Shown here: piece by piece, positions 13,116 to 20,695 of the stretch
Layout of the letters: the number at the start of each line of letters is the position of its first letter
Numbering within the stretch: position 1 is the stretch's first letter
Assembly (NCBI GenBank): GCA_031277355.1
Contig: JAITMN010000060.1
Location: forward strand, 1 to 36,765
Reading direction: 5' to 3'
From: Nevskiaceae bacterium
GTDB taxonomy: Bacteria > Pseudomonadota > Gammaproteobacteria > Steroidobacterales > Steroidobacteraceae
DNA: 36,765 bases
Translations under genes and position numbers: made by a program
Notes under the pieces: generated by a model
Seen by the model: only the letters and a program-made list of their open reading frames with translations
Databases searched by the model: none
What the model was told of the DNA's origin: nothing

Positions 13116-14323
13116 CGTGCGCCCTTGCGGTCGGGGTGCCCCGCGGGCAAATCTGTGAGGCGCACCAGCCCCAGAAACTGAGCATTGGTTGCGGCGTTAC
13201 GGGCGCGCTCGCGCCTCATGCGTTTGCCTTCGGCATCCAGAATCCCGACTTCCTCCGTCAGTCGCCGGACGGTCGGAAACTCGCCGCGTTCGCGGGCGGC
13301 CTTGACGGCTGCGGCAAACTGCCCGGCGTCATCCACACCAGCGTTCTCGACATCACGCCGGCGCTGGGCGGCCACTTCATCGGCTGACGCACCGCGCAGG
13401 TGCTCGATCCAATGCCCGCGCCGGCGCAGCCACTTCATCGGCACGGGCGGCCCGAAGTTCTTCTTCGTGGTGTGCAGTTGCAAGACGCGGCCCTGCTCCA
13501 CATCCTGCGGCATAACGCCCAGCGGCAGCCCTTCGACCTCGCCGGTCACGCGAACCAGCTGCCGCGCAAGGCGCATGTTGTCGGTCTTGGCGGTTCCACC
13601 ACGGGCTGCGTACTGATCGACAATCCCGGTGCGGGCGACGTTCTGCGAGACGTGATCCACCAGTTGAAAGCAGCAGCCCAGCGCCAGCCCGGCTTCATGG
13701 ATCATCGAAGCCAGGAACGCATCGCCATCATTGCCGTGGCGCTCGCCAGCGCCGAACAACACGGCAGGATCGAGACTGACGTAAACCGGGCGCGGATTCA
13801 TCCCGGTCAGTACGCTGAGCAGGTCATCCCATCCTGTCGTAGTGCGCATATCGCCAGACTGATCCAGCACCACCAACGCCCCAAACTTCGAGCGGCTCCA
13901 CGTCAGCAGCTTGATCCCGGGTTTGGCTCTGGCGGCGGCCTGCTGCGGCAACTGCCCGCAGTCCTGTCCATCGGCAAGGATTCGCTGCAAGACATAGCGG
14001 TAAATGCCCACGCCATCCTCGGCAGTCACGAGCACGCATGGGCCTTGCAGGATCACTTCATGCCCATACAGGTCGCCGCAGACGACATGCACGAACTCAT
14101 TGAGCACCGTTGTTGTCTTGCCCGTGCCGCCGGGCGCGGCCAGATTCGCACCACCTACTGGCAGCAGGCTATGGACAACAAACGCGGGCGGCTCGGCGGT
14201 GTCGATCAATGCAGGATCGGCGCTCAGATCCGCAAGCAGGCTATTACGCCGGGGACTTGGCTTTGGCTCGTCAATCGGAGCTTCACGCGAACCCTTGAGC
14301 AGGTTGTCGGCAGCGGTATTCAT
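13052..14323 (-). CDS. RepA-type RecA-fold replicative ATPase/helicase
   Basis: A 423-residue protein with a Walker A motif APGGTGKTT at about residues 63-71, a Walker B-type stretch (NPRPVYVSLDPAVLFG), and the DHVSQNVARTG and ARGGTAKTDNMR segments seen in the RSF1010 RepA-like (AAA_25) group of plasmid and phage helicases. The C-terminal region after 310 is helical and charged and may bind DNA. It overlaps the primase gene by ATGA, giving the usual primase-helicase pair. The iteron-like array starts in its 3' end, so it is the best candidate to recognise or unwind the origin. Confidence 0.8.
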   Translation of the reverse strand: MNTAADNLLKGSREAPIDEPKPSPRRNSLLADLSADPALIDTAEPPAFVVHSLLPVGGANLAAPGGTGKTTTVLNEFVHVVCGDLYGHEVILQGPCVLVTAEDGVGIYRYVLQRILADGQDCGQLPQQAAARAKPGIKLLTWSRSKFGALVVLDQSGDMRTTTGWDDLLSVLTGMNPRPVYVSLDPAVLFGAGERHGNDGDAFLASMIHEAGLALGCCFQLVDHVSQNVARTGIVDQYAARGGTAKTDNMRLARQLVRVTGEVEGLPLGVMPQDVEQGRVLQLHTTKKNFGPPVPMKWLRRRGHWIEHLRGASADEVAAQRRRDVENAGVDDAGQFAAAVKAARERGEFPTVRRLTEEVGILDAEGKRMRRERARNAATNAQFLGLVRLTDLPAGHPDRKGARAQYLESIAPNAKPAAERPHD

Positions 14324-15273
14324 GCTGCGCCTCGCACCAGATCATTGGCGTCATTGCTGGCATCTACCGCTACGCGAATCGACACCGACCGGCCAGCGTC
14401 GCGCCAGCGCCGCGCACACTCGCGCGCAGCATCCAGTCCCCCGCCGCTTGAATCGTTGTCGGCCCATATCGTCAAACCCTCGACGTCGGCGAGAACCGGA
14501 AATTTACGCAAGTGCCCTTTGTCGATCACGCTCCATACGGGCCGCCACACATGAGCCATGCTCAGGGCCGTCTCGATACCCTCGGCAATGCACAGCCCCA
14601 TAGAGACCGCATCGCTCGGCCACAGCATCACCACTCCGTCGCTGGTTGGCCCCAGCGCCATTCTTGGCGGGTTGCCGCGCTTGGCACCATCGCTCCTGAT
14701 CCACGTTCGATGCAGCGCCTGCGGCTGTCCGGTGACGGCATTGCGCACCAACCCCACCAGCGCTGGGCCATCGAAGTTATCTGGCGTGTGGTGCAGGTTC
14801 GGATGCCAGCGCAAATCACTGCCCGCCGGCGGCAGCAAGCAGCCGCGCGCCAGCAGGTACTCAGCCGCCACAGTGCAGAGCGCGATAGGCTGACACTGAC
14901 GCCAGATCGTGTTCATCCGCTCGTGCTTGCGCTGTTCTTCCTCGTCGGTCTGTTCTGCTTGCGCAGATTTCCGGGGGATCGGGGTCGCGCGGCGGGGCGC
15001 GTGGTCGGGTTGCGCCGGTTTCCAGCCAGCTTGCCGAGCAAGGTAGAACAACGTGCGCTGCGTGGTGCCGGAACCTTTCAGCGACTTCCACATATAGGCG
15101 GTGTCGCGTTCGCCCTTGTAGTTGGCGGCGCTCGATGACCATTGATTGAAGTCCTCGAACGAGATACCGGCAGCTTTGGCGGCCATCCCGATCTTCACCC
15201 AATCATCGCGGATGCAGCTGGGATCAAGGTGAAACAAGGCAGATCGCGCCTCATCATGGGCCGACGCGCTCAT
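14320..15273 (-). CDS. Phage/plasmid DNA primase with Toprim domain
   Basis: A 317-residue protein. The first 85 residues match the PriCT_2-type domain (DDWVKIGMAAKAAG, FEDFNQWSSSAANYKGERDT, then MWKSLKGSG). A charged linker follows, and the C-terminal half is a DnaG-type Toprim domain: CIAEGIETALSMAHVW carries the catalytic Glu, and LTIWADNDSSGGG the D-x-D motif. The DUF7146-like region with the R-W-HP-N motif (LRWHPNLHHT) precedes it. I see no zinc finger, which is common in this group. ATGA overlaps link it to both neighbours. It likely primes element replication together with the adjacent RepA-type ATPase. Confidence 0.85.
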   Translation of the reverse strand: MSASAHDEARSALFHLDPSCIRDDWVKIGMAAKAAGISFEDFNQWSSSAANYKGERDTAYMWKSLKGSGTTQRTLFYLARQAGWKPAQPDHAPRRATPIPRKSAQAEQTDEEEQRKHERMNTIWRQCQPIALCTVAAEYLLARGCLLPPAGSDLRWHPNLHHTPDNFDGPALVGLVRNAVTGQPQALHRTWIRSDGAKRGNPPRMALGPTSDGVVMLWPSDAVSMGLCIAEGIETALSMAHVWRPVWSVIDKGHLRKFPVLADVEGLTIWADNDSSGGGLDAARECARRWRDAGRSVSIRVAVDASNDANDLVRGAA

Positions 15274-15536
15274 ACCACACCTGCCGCCAGCATCCGCCGC
15301 ACGTCATCGCTATCAAGGTTCAACGCCGCCGCGATGCTGTTGGCAGGCGTGCCACGCTCAGCCATCGCATGAACAGCGCGCCGCGTGGCATCGCCACCTT
15401 TGGCGGCAGCAAGCCGATAACCGATGTACTCGCGTAGCTCACTGGCGTGCAGCATCTGGCCACGGGCCTGCACCTGACTGGCCGTAGCCTCAAGCTCGGC
15501 GATGGTCATTTCCTGAATGGAAATGAGTTTGCTCAT
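15270..15536 (-). CDS. Small phage protein with HTH-like C-terminus
   Basis: An 88-residue protein bounded by ATGA overlaps on both sides. The first half is helical (MTIAELEATASQVQARGQML, then YIGYRLAAAKGGD). The second half (AMAERGTPANSIAAALNLD followed by DDVRRMLA) reads like a short helix-turn-helix in which 'TPANSIAAALNLDSDDVRRM' is the turn and recognition helix. It could be a regulator of the replication module. No family name can be given. Confidence 0.55.
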   Translation of the reverse strand: MSKLISIQEMTIAELEATASQVQARGQMLHASELREYIGYRLAAAKGGDATRRAVHAMAERGTPANSIAAALNLDSDDVRRMLAAGVV

Positions 15537-15682
15537 GGCCGCACCTCACCCAGCACGCGGCGAATTTGCTCGACGCTGTAGCCGGTCAGGCTGCTGATCG
15601 TGCGCTCGTCTATGCGAGCGGCCGCCATGCGGTGCGCTCGATCGCGTTGCTCATCTGGCGTAAGCAGCGGGAAGTAGTGCAT
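15533..15682 (-). CDS. Very small phage HTH-like protein
   Basis: A 49-residue protein from ATG 15682, ending in an ATGA overlap with the next gene. It reads MHYFPLLTPDEQRDRAHRMA, then AARIDERTISSLTGYSVEQI, then RRVLGE. The second part is a helix-turn-helix pattern of the kind used by small phage regulators. The much longer frame up to 16201 is rejected, because its upstream part crosses the AlpA and hypothetical genes and has no coding character. Confidence 0.5.
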   Translation of the reverse strand: MHYFPLLTPDEQRDRAHRMAAARIDERTISSLTGYSVEQIRRVLGEVRP

Positions 15683-15702
15683 GTGTCTGCCGCCCGTGCC
15701 TT

Positions 15703-15933
15703 TCAGACCGCGCCGCGCGTTTCGATCCACTTCAAAACCTCGGCACGCTTCCAGCCCACGGCGCGGGCTGTCAGCCGCACCGGCTTGGGGAACCTGCGCT
15801 CGGCAACGAGCTTGTAAATGCTCGATGGAGATAGCCCAACCATCTGCCGAACAGCCGGCAGGCGGTCGATGATGGGGGTGTCGGCAGCCTGTACGGGCTG
15901 CGTTAGGCTCTCTATTTTCACTACGACCTCCAT
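15703..15933 (-). CDS. AlpA-family regulator / excisionase
   Basis: Up to 76 residues with the AlpA HTH: RLPAVRQMVGLSPSSIYKLV, AERRFPKPVRLTARAVGWKR, AEVLKWIETRG. This MerR-like winged helix is used by P4-like and other integrative elements to activate integrase expression or to promote excision. ATG 15933 has no ribosome-binding site, whereas GGAGGT lies four bases before a GTG at 15921, so the true start may be 15921. It is placed between the integrase side and the replication genes, as usual in P4-type elements. Confidence 0.85.
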   Translation of the reverse strand: MEVVVKIESLTQPVQAADTPIIDRLPAVRQMVGLSPSSIYKLVAERRFPKPVRLTARAVGWKRAEVLKWIETRGAV

Positions 15934-16013
15934 AGAACGCTACAAAGTGCGGCGGATGGTCGCGGACAAGCCATTTCCGGAAATAGAGGCGATAGCCGGA
16001 AATTTCTTGAGGT

Positions 16014-16676
16014 CTATCGCCCCCTTTTTCTTGGGCGCCCGGCGCCACGTGGTGGACCGGCAGACCCTGGGCTTGCTCGCTCCATGTATTCCCGCAGACT
16101 GCCGAGCGTGCGGCTGGGGCCAGGCAATCCGGCGGCCTCGTAGCAAATGCGCACGATGCGCGTGCAGCGACTAGATGGTGATGGCGACGGAAGAAGATCA
16201 ACGCCAGCCGCCTTCACGAACCTCACAATCATGGCAGCAGGTGCAGGATTGGCACGGCGACGCCCGCTGATGCCCGCCAGCGCGCTTTGTTCGGCTTCGT
16301 GAAGCCGCCCAATAATCCATTCCAACTTGTTGCGCAGCGGCCGGTGCAGTATCGGAAACGACAGATGATCTTCAATCTCTGCGACAGCTATGGCTGCATC
16401 TCGTGAGCGGTCTCTGGCCGCGCGATCTTCCAGTTCGCCAATCGCCATCAAGGCTTTATTTAGTGGCCTGAGTATTTTGCCGAATTCTTTGCCAATGGCT
16501 TCGCGAGACTCCTTCTCGGCATGGGCGGCGGCAATTCTTGGGAGTTCACGCTGCAGCCCATTGATACAAAAGCGCGGTAGCCCGGCTTTTTCAAGGTCGT
16601 GGCGCTGCCCAGGCGTGAACTCCAACGTACTCTTGATGGCCATCTTGGTTCCTGGTCTGCGCTTCCTCTCTGCCAT
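16014..16676 (-). CDS. Hypothetical protein next to the integrase
   Basis: A 220-residue protein beginning three bases after the integrase stop (ATG 16676); ATG 16643 with an AGGA six bases upstream is an alternative. It is basic and helical (RHDLEKAGLPRFCINGLQRE, ILRPLNKALMAIGELEDRAA), with a Pro/Arg-rich C-terminus ending GAGRPRKRGR. No conserved domain is recognised. Its position between integrase and AlpA suggests an element-maintenance gene. The last 60 residues look less conserved in character and could be a drifted reading frame. Confidence 0.55.
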   Translation of the reverse strand: MAERKRRPGTKMAIKSTLEFTPGQRHDLEKAGLPRFCINGLQRELPRIAAAHAEKESREAIGKEFGKILRPLNKALMAIGELEDRAARDRSRDAAIAVAEIEDHLSFPILHRPLRNKLEWIIGRLHEAEQSALAGISGRRRANPAPAAMIVRFVKAAGVDLLPSPSPSSRCTRIVRICYEAAGLPGPSRTLGSLREYMERASPGSAGPPRGAGRPRKRGR

Positions 16677-16679
16677 TAC

Positions 16680-17888
16680 TCAGGCTCGCCTCTTGAGCGG
16701 CACCACGTTGCCGCCGGCCTTCAAGCCATCCAGATAATCAGCCCACGCCTGCATCATCTTTCGCCGCTCTGGAATACGCTTTGCCCTGTTGTATGCAGCG
16801 CGCACCTCGTTGCGCTCGGCGTGCGCCAACTGCAATTCGATTACATCGGGCGGAAAACCCTGTTCATTGAGCAGAGTGGAGGCCATTGCGCGAAAGCCGT
16901 GGCCGGTCATCTCGGTGTTGCTGTAGCCCATCGAGCGCAGCGCCACGTTGATCGTGTTCGATGACAGCGGACGATGCCCTCCGCGCAGAGAAGGAAAGAC
17001 GTAGCGGCCGCCGCCAGTGACAGGCTCTATTGCTCGCAGAATGCGCACGGCCTGACGCGACAGCGGAACGATGTGCTCATCATCCATCTTCATGCGTGCG
17101 CCGGGGATGCGCCAAGTCGGCTCCTTGCCATTGATATCGAATTCTCTCCATTCGGCAGCGCGCAGCTCGCCGGGGCGCACGAATACCAGCGGGGCCAATT
17201 TCAGCGCAGCCTCGGTGGCCGGCTGCCCGCAGTAGGCATCGATGGCGCGCAGCAGTTGCCCGATGCGTGCCGGATCAGTGATGGCTGCTCGATTGGTGAC
17301 GATGACCGGCGCCAGCGCACCGCGCAGATCGGTAGTCGGGTCACGCTCAGCCCGCCCAGTGGCGATGGCGTAGCGGAACACGGCACCGATGTTGGCGCGG
17401 ATGCGATGCGCAGTCTCGTTCTTGCCCTTGGCCTCGATGCGGCGCAGAACCGTCAGAATATCTGGCGCGCTGATCTTGCGGATGGGCTGGCGGCCGATGT
17501 AAGGGAAAACATACGTCTCGAACCGGGCTACCTTCGTGCCGGAGGTCTGTGCATGGAGTTTCTTGGCGCGCAGCGCCGTGTGCTCCTTGGCAATGGCCTC
17601 AAAGGTATTGGCTTGCGCGATGCGCTGCGCGCGTCGCACGCTTGCCGGATCCGTGCCATCGGCAATCTGCGTGCGTGCCTCGTCGCGCTTTTCCCGTGCG
17701 CGCTTGAGGTTTGTGTCGGGGTAGGTGCCGAGCGACAGCAGCTTCTCCCGGCCATCGATGCGGTACTTCAAGCGCCACCACTTGCCACCCTTGGGGTCCA
17801 CCAGCAAATACAGCCCGCGCTCATCAAACAGCTTGCGCGGCTTGCTCCCCGGCTTGGCATTTCTCACCGCCACGTCAGTCAGGCTCAT
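16680..17888 (-). CDS. int: P4-type tyrosine integrase
   Basis: A 402-residue tyrosine recombinase. Residues 1-90 form the DUF4102 arm-binding domain (LTDVAVRNAKPGSKPRKLFD, GLYLLVDPKGGKWWRLKYR), residues 95-190 the core-binding domain, and the rest the catalytic domain. The catalytic residues are R238 (FVRPGELRAAEW), H330-x-x-R333 (HGFRAMASTLL), H356 and nucleophile Y366 (LAHAERNEVRAAYNRAKR), all present. It starts 164 bp from the 3' end of the tRNA-Thr gene, the usual arrangement for P4-like integrases. Three AGTTACCCCC repeats upstream are probable arm sites. Confidence 0.95.
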   Translation of the reverse strand: MSLTDVAVRNAKPGSKPRKLFDERGLYLLVDPKGGKWWRLKYRIDGREKLLSLGTYPDTNLKRAREKRDEARTQIADGTDPASVRRAQRIAQANTFEAIAKEHTALRAKKLHAQTSGTKVARFETYVFPYIGRQPIRKISAPDILTVLRRIEAKGKNETAHRIRANIGAVFRYAIATGRAERDPTTDLRGALAPVIVTNRAAITDPARIGQLLRAIDAYCGQPATEAALKLAPLVFVRPGELRAAEWREFDINGKEPTWRIPGARMKMDDEHIVPLSRQAVRILRAIEPVTGGGRYVFPSLRGGHRPLSSNTINVALRSMGYSNTEMTGHGFRAMASTLLNEQGFPPDVIELQLAHAERNEVRAAYNRAKRIPERRKMMQAWADYLDGLKAGGNVVPLKRRA

Positions 17889-17895
17889 GCGGATC

Positions 17896-17937
17896 AGTTA
17901 CCCCCAAGGGTTTGAGTTACCCCCGAAAGTTACCCCC
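17896..17937. repeat. Three AGTTACCCCC direct repeats, probable integrase arm sites
   Basis: The 10-mer AGTTACCCCC occurs at 17896-17905, 17915-17924 and 17928-17937, between the integrase start and the tRNA attachment site. Repeats of this GGGGGTAACT kind are common next to P4-type integrases beside tRNA genes. They may be arm-type binding sites for recombination or operators for integrase autoregulation. Confidence 0.65.
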
Positions 17938-18051
17938 AGACGGGGCTGCATGTCTACGGAACGTCGCGGAATCTGGCGGAGTCTAACGCCGGGATTTTCA
18001 GGGGGTTTCGATCAGCGTCAGCACTTTGGGAGACTTTGGCGGAAGCAGCGC

Positions 18052-18125
18052 TGGTGCCCCCACCCGGAATCGAACCAGGCTCTGCGGTTTACAAAACCGC
18101 TGCATCACCACAATGCTTCAGGGGC
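18052..18125 (-). tRNA. tRNA-Thr (UGU anticodon), integration site of the element
   Basis: The 74-base minus-strand gene with encoded CCA folds as a cloverleaf: acceptor GCCCCTG/TGGGGGC, D stem GCAT/ATGC, anticodon stem GCGGT/ACCGC with loop TTTGTAA (anticodon TGT), T stem CCTGG/CCGGG with loop TTCGATT. G1-C72, the UGU anticodon and A73 fit threonine. Position 8 is A and position 14 is T rather than the usual U8 and A14, and the D loop is short. The gene lies next to SPOR-coaX-birA, as thrU does before the tufB cluster in other Gammaproteobacteria. Confidence 0.85.
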
Positions 18126-18173
18126 GCGAATGTTTGACAGGCGCGGTGGATTATACGCTGCGGGCTGTGACTG

Positions 18174-18806
18174 CTACGGCGTCGCCGACGCTTGCGCCTG
18201 CGCCACCACCGCCTCGCACGCCACCGGCGTCATCTCGCCCAGCGCAACGCCCGCCGCCGCAAGCTGCTGCGGGTTCAGCATCGACGGCGCGACGCTCGGC
18301 AGATCGAGCCACACGCTGGTCGCCTCGCGCGTGCGCTCCTCGATCTGCGTGGTCAGCCCCGCGTCGGTGATGCGGGCGGCCTGTTCGTCGGCGCGCGCGC
18401 GGGCGGGGAAGTCGCCGGCCGCGATGCGCAGGCGTGAGTCGTCGGACATCACCAGCACGTTCGAGATGCCCGCGTCGAGCAGTATGTCGAGCGCGCGGTC
18501 CTGGTCGTCTGCGTCGGTCAATCCGGTGACGTATACGCGATAGCCCTGAACGATTCGCTGCGTCGTCTGGCGGCGCGTGACCTGCCAGCCGGCGCTTTCC
18601 AGTTGGCCTTGCAGCGTTTGGGCCTGCGCTTCATTGCTGATCGGGCCGATGGTCGTGCACGGCGGCGGGCCTTCGGGCGGCAGCGGGGCCGTGCGCGGCG
18701 CGGCGGCGACGGCTTGCAGTTGCGGACGGCTCCCGGCGCTGATGCGCGTCCATGCGAAAAACAGCACGTTGGCGGCCAGCAACAGCAGTACCACGAGGCG
18801 GATCAT
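18174..18806 (-). CDS. SPOR-domain membrane-anchored protein
   Basis: A 210-residue protein with one N-terminal membrane anchor (IRLVVLLLLAANVLFFAWTR), a Pro/Ala linker and a C-terminal SPOR-like region around residues 50-125 (IGPISNEAQAQTLQGQLESA, GWQVTRRQTTQRIVQGYRVY). SPOR domains bind denuded peptidoglycan at the division septum. It follows coaX by 12 bp, the same order (birA-coaX-SPOR-tRNA) as in Pseudomonas and relatives. The C-terminal tail after 170 carries no known domain. Confidence 0.8.
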   Translation of the reverse strand: MIRLVVLLLLAANVLFFAWTRISAGSRPQLQAVAAAPRTAPLPPEGPPPCTTIGPISNEAQAQTLQGQLESAGWQVTRRQTTQRIVQGYRVYVTGLTDADDQDRALDILLDAGISNVLVMSDDSRLRIAAGDFPARARADEQAARITDAGLTTQIEERTREATSVWLDLPSVAPSMLNPQQLAAAGVALGEMTPVACEAVVAQAQASATP

Positions 18807-18818
18807 GCGCGCAGCCTA

Positions 18819-19607
18819 TCAATTCCCGGCGTGTGTCTGCGCGGTGAGCGCAAGCAGTCCGCGCAGCACCAGATCGGGCAGCAGGTCGAATCGGCAGCGC
18901 AGCAGCGGGGCGATGGTCTGCGCCGCGCCGCCGGTGAGGAAGATGCGGGGCCGCGCCGCCAATGAGCGCGCCACCTCCGACACGCAGCGATCGGCCAGCG
19001 CGGCGGCGGCGAGCAGGCTGCCTTGCGCAATTGCGTTCTGCGTCGTGCTTGCCAGCGGCGACAGCGCCGGCGTGGGCCGCGACGCCCCGCCGCGTGCGGC
19101 GGCACGCTTGGCGCGCACCGCAATGCCATGCGTCTGTTCGAGCAGCGCGCGGACCATCAGCTCCGGCGCGGGCGCGATCAGGCCGCCGCGATGCCGGCCC
19201 TGCGCATCCACCACGTCTACAGTCAGCGCCGTGCCCACCGAAATCACGCACACCGCGCGCCGGCCACCGGCCTGATGCCACGCGCCGATGGCGGCCATCC
19301 AGCGATCCACGCCCAGACGCCAAGGCTCGGCGTAGCTGTTGGTTACGCCGGCCGCCTGCGCGGTGCTGCGCGCGAATCGCGCGGGCGGCAGATCGTTGCG
19401 GCGTAACGCGGCTTGAAGCTGCCGTCGCGCGGCGGGGCTGGCGACGCTGGCCGCCTCCACCGCGTCGATGCCTCGCGCTCGCCCCAGCCATTGCTCGAAA
19501 ACGCCACGCCGGCCGTGTTCGGCCGCGCGCATCGGACCGATGCGACCGCCGCGCGCCAGCGCCCATTTGATGCGGGTGTTACCGATGTCGATCAGCAGCG
19601 TGCTCAA
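18819..19607 (-). CDS. coaX: Type III pantothenate kinase
   Basis: A 262-residue ASKHA-fold kinase for the first step of coenzyme A synthesis (pantothenate to 4'-phosphopantothenate). The phosphate-binding LLIDIGNTRIKWALARGG lies at the start, LGVDRWMAAIGAW carries the family GVDR motif near residue 98, and CVISVGTALTVDVVDAQGRH with GGLIAPAPELM gives the second Asp and the GG-x-I-x-PG-like loop. Start is TTG 19607, overlapping the birA stop (AGTTGAGC). It is co-transcribed with birA and the SPOR gene. Confidence 0.93.
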   Translation of the reverse strand: MSTLLIDIGNTRIKWALARGGRIGPMRAAEHGRRGVFEQWLGRARGIDAVEAASVASPAARRQLQAALRRNDLPPARFARSTAQAAGVTNSYAEPWRLGVDRWMAAIGAWHQAGGRRAVCVISVGTALTVDVVDAQGRHRGGLIAPAPELMVRALLEQTHGIAVRAKRAAARGGASRPTPALSPLASTTQNAIAQGSLLAAAALADRCVSEVARSLAARPRIFLTGGAAQTIAPLLRCRFDLLPDLVLRGLLALTAQTHAGN

Positions 19608-20662
19608 CTTGCAACGCTCCGTACAGAAACTTCACCGGCAATGATGCGATGGATTTGGCCGCCGTGCTCGACCCGCAGCGCGCCATCGGGGGCCACGCCG
19701 CGTGCAATGCCGGAAGTCAGCGCGGCATTGGCCCCTTGCAGATGCACGGCGCGGCCCGTGAGCACGTCGGCGGCGGTGAACTCGGGCAGAAAAGGCAGCA
19801 GGCCCTTTTCGCCGAAGACCTGCATTGCGGCCACCTGTTCATTCAGCAGCGCGGCGACCAGCGTATTGCGCTCCGGCGGCGGCTGGCGCAGTTGCGACAG
19901 TTCGGCGGGCAGATGTCCCAACTCGCCCACCTCGCGTTGCAAGGCCGGGTCCAGCGCCAGATTCAGGCCCAGCCCCGCCACCACATGCGTGGGGCCGCCG
20001 GCTTCGGCGCGCATTTCGATCAGGATGCCGCCGAGTTTTCGCGGGGGCTGGGTTTGTTGTGCGGCGGTGGTCATTCCTGCGGGAATCATCAAATCATTCG
20101 GCCACTTCAGCCCAACGCCCCGCACATCGCAGCGCGCCAGCGCACGCAGCGCGGCCACGCCCACCGCCAGACTCAGCGCGCCAATCTGCGAGGGCAGCGC
20201 ATCGAAGCTCCACGACCACGACAGGCAAATCGCCCCGCCGGGTGGGGCCAGCCAGCTGCGGCCACGGCGTCCGCGCCCCGCGCTCTGATATTCGGCGGTG
20301 AGAAAATCGAATTGACCAATGGGTGGCGCGCCGCGTGCAAGCAACTGCGTGTTCGTCGAATTGATGCTGCCCGCGCACACGCCGCTGCGCAGACGCGCCG
20401 CCGTTGCCGGTAACAGCAACGCCTGAACGTCCGCGCTGTTCAGCGGACTGCAAGGCAGCGTCAGCCGATACCCGCGATGCGGCACCGCTTCCACCGGCGT
20501 GCCCAAGCGTCGCAATTGGCCGATGGCCTTCCACACCGCTGCGCGCGTCACGTGATGACGCTCAGCCAGCGCCGCGCCGGAAACAAACCGGCGCGCGGTG
20601 CTTTCCTGCGTGCGCTGGCTCGCAAGTTCCTGTAGCAAGCGCATTGCCAGTTCCATTGTCAC
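19604..20662 (-). CDS. birA: Bifunctional biotin-protein ligase / biotin operon repressor
   Basis: A 352-residue BirA. The N-terminal winged helix is present (FVSGAALAERHHVTRAAVWK, QLRRLGTPVEAVPHRGYRL). The ligase domain has the biotinyl-AMP loop GRGRRGRSW, followed by WLAPPGGAICLSWSW and the KWPNDL motif with the catalytic Lys, and then GGILIEMRAEA and the C-terminal SH3-like domain. It attaches biotin to carboxylases and can repress biotin genes. GTG 20662 or ATG 20656 may be the start. It overlaps coaX. Confidence 0.93.
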   Translation of the reverse strand: MTMELAMRLLQELASQRTQESTARRFVSGAALAERHHVTRAAVWKAIGQLRRLGTPVEAVPHRGYRLTLPCSPLNSADVQALLLPATAARLRSGVCAGSINSTNTQLLARGAPPIGQFDFLTAEYQSAGRGRRGRSWLAPPGGAICLSWSWSFDALPSQIGALSLAVGVAALRALARCDVRGVGLKWPNDLMIPAGMTTAAQQTQPPRKLGGILIEMRAEAGGPTHVVAGLGLNLALDPALQREVGELGHLPAELSQLRQPPPERNTLVAALLNEQVAAMQVFGEKGLLPFLPEFTAADVLTGRAVHLQGANAALTSGIARGVAPDGALRVEHGGQIHRIIAGEVSVRSVAS

Positions 20663-20695
20663 GGCTGCATCTGCCTCATCACTGCCTGGCTCTCA

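Larger units (their letters stand above)
1..18051. mobile_element. Integrated phage-type element (incomplete prophage or satellite), right end at tRNA-Thr
   Basis: The right boundary is the 3' end of the tRNA-Thr gene, with the integrase next to it. The left boundary is outside the window. Seen inside: P4-type integrase, AlpA-like regulator, primase, RepA-type ATPase, SSB-like protein, nuclease, ejection proteins, toxin-antitoxin loci and an IS at the left edge. Nearly all genes are on the minus strand, and many overlap by ATGA or TGATG. No gene for a large terminase, portal, capsid, tail or lysis protein is visible. The host genes birA-coaX-SPOR begin directly on the other side of the tRNA, which supports a tRNA integration site. 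The element may be a composite, because the leftmost 2.6 kb looks like accessory cargo. Confidence 0.85.

Noticed and set aside
13400..14554. 384-codon plus-strand open frame opposite the RepA-type ATPase
   Set aside because: Antisense shadow of a gene with a Walker A motif and coupled start and stop.
15533..16201. 222-codon minus-strand frame ending with the small HTH-like protein
   Set aside because: Only its last 49 codons look coding; the upstream part overlaps the AlpA-like gene in another frame.
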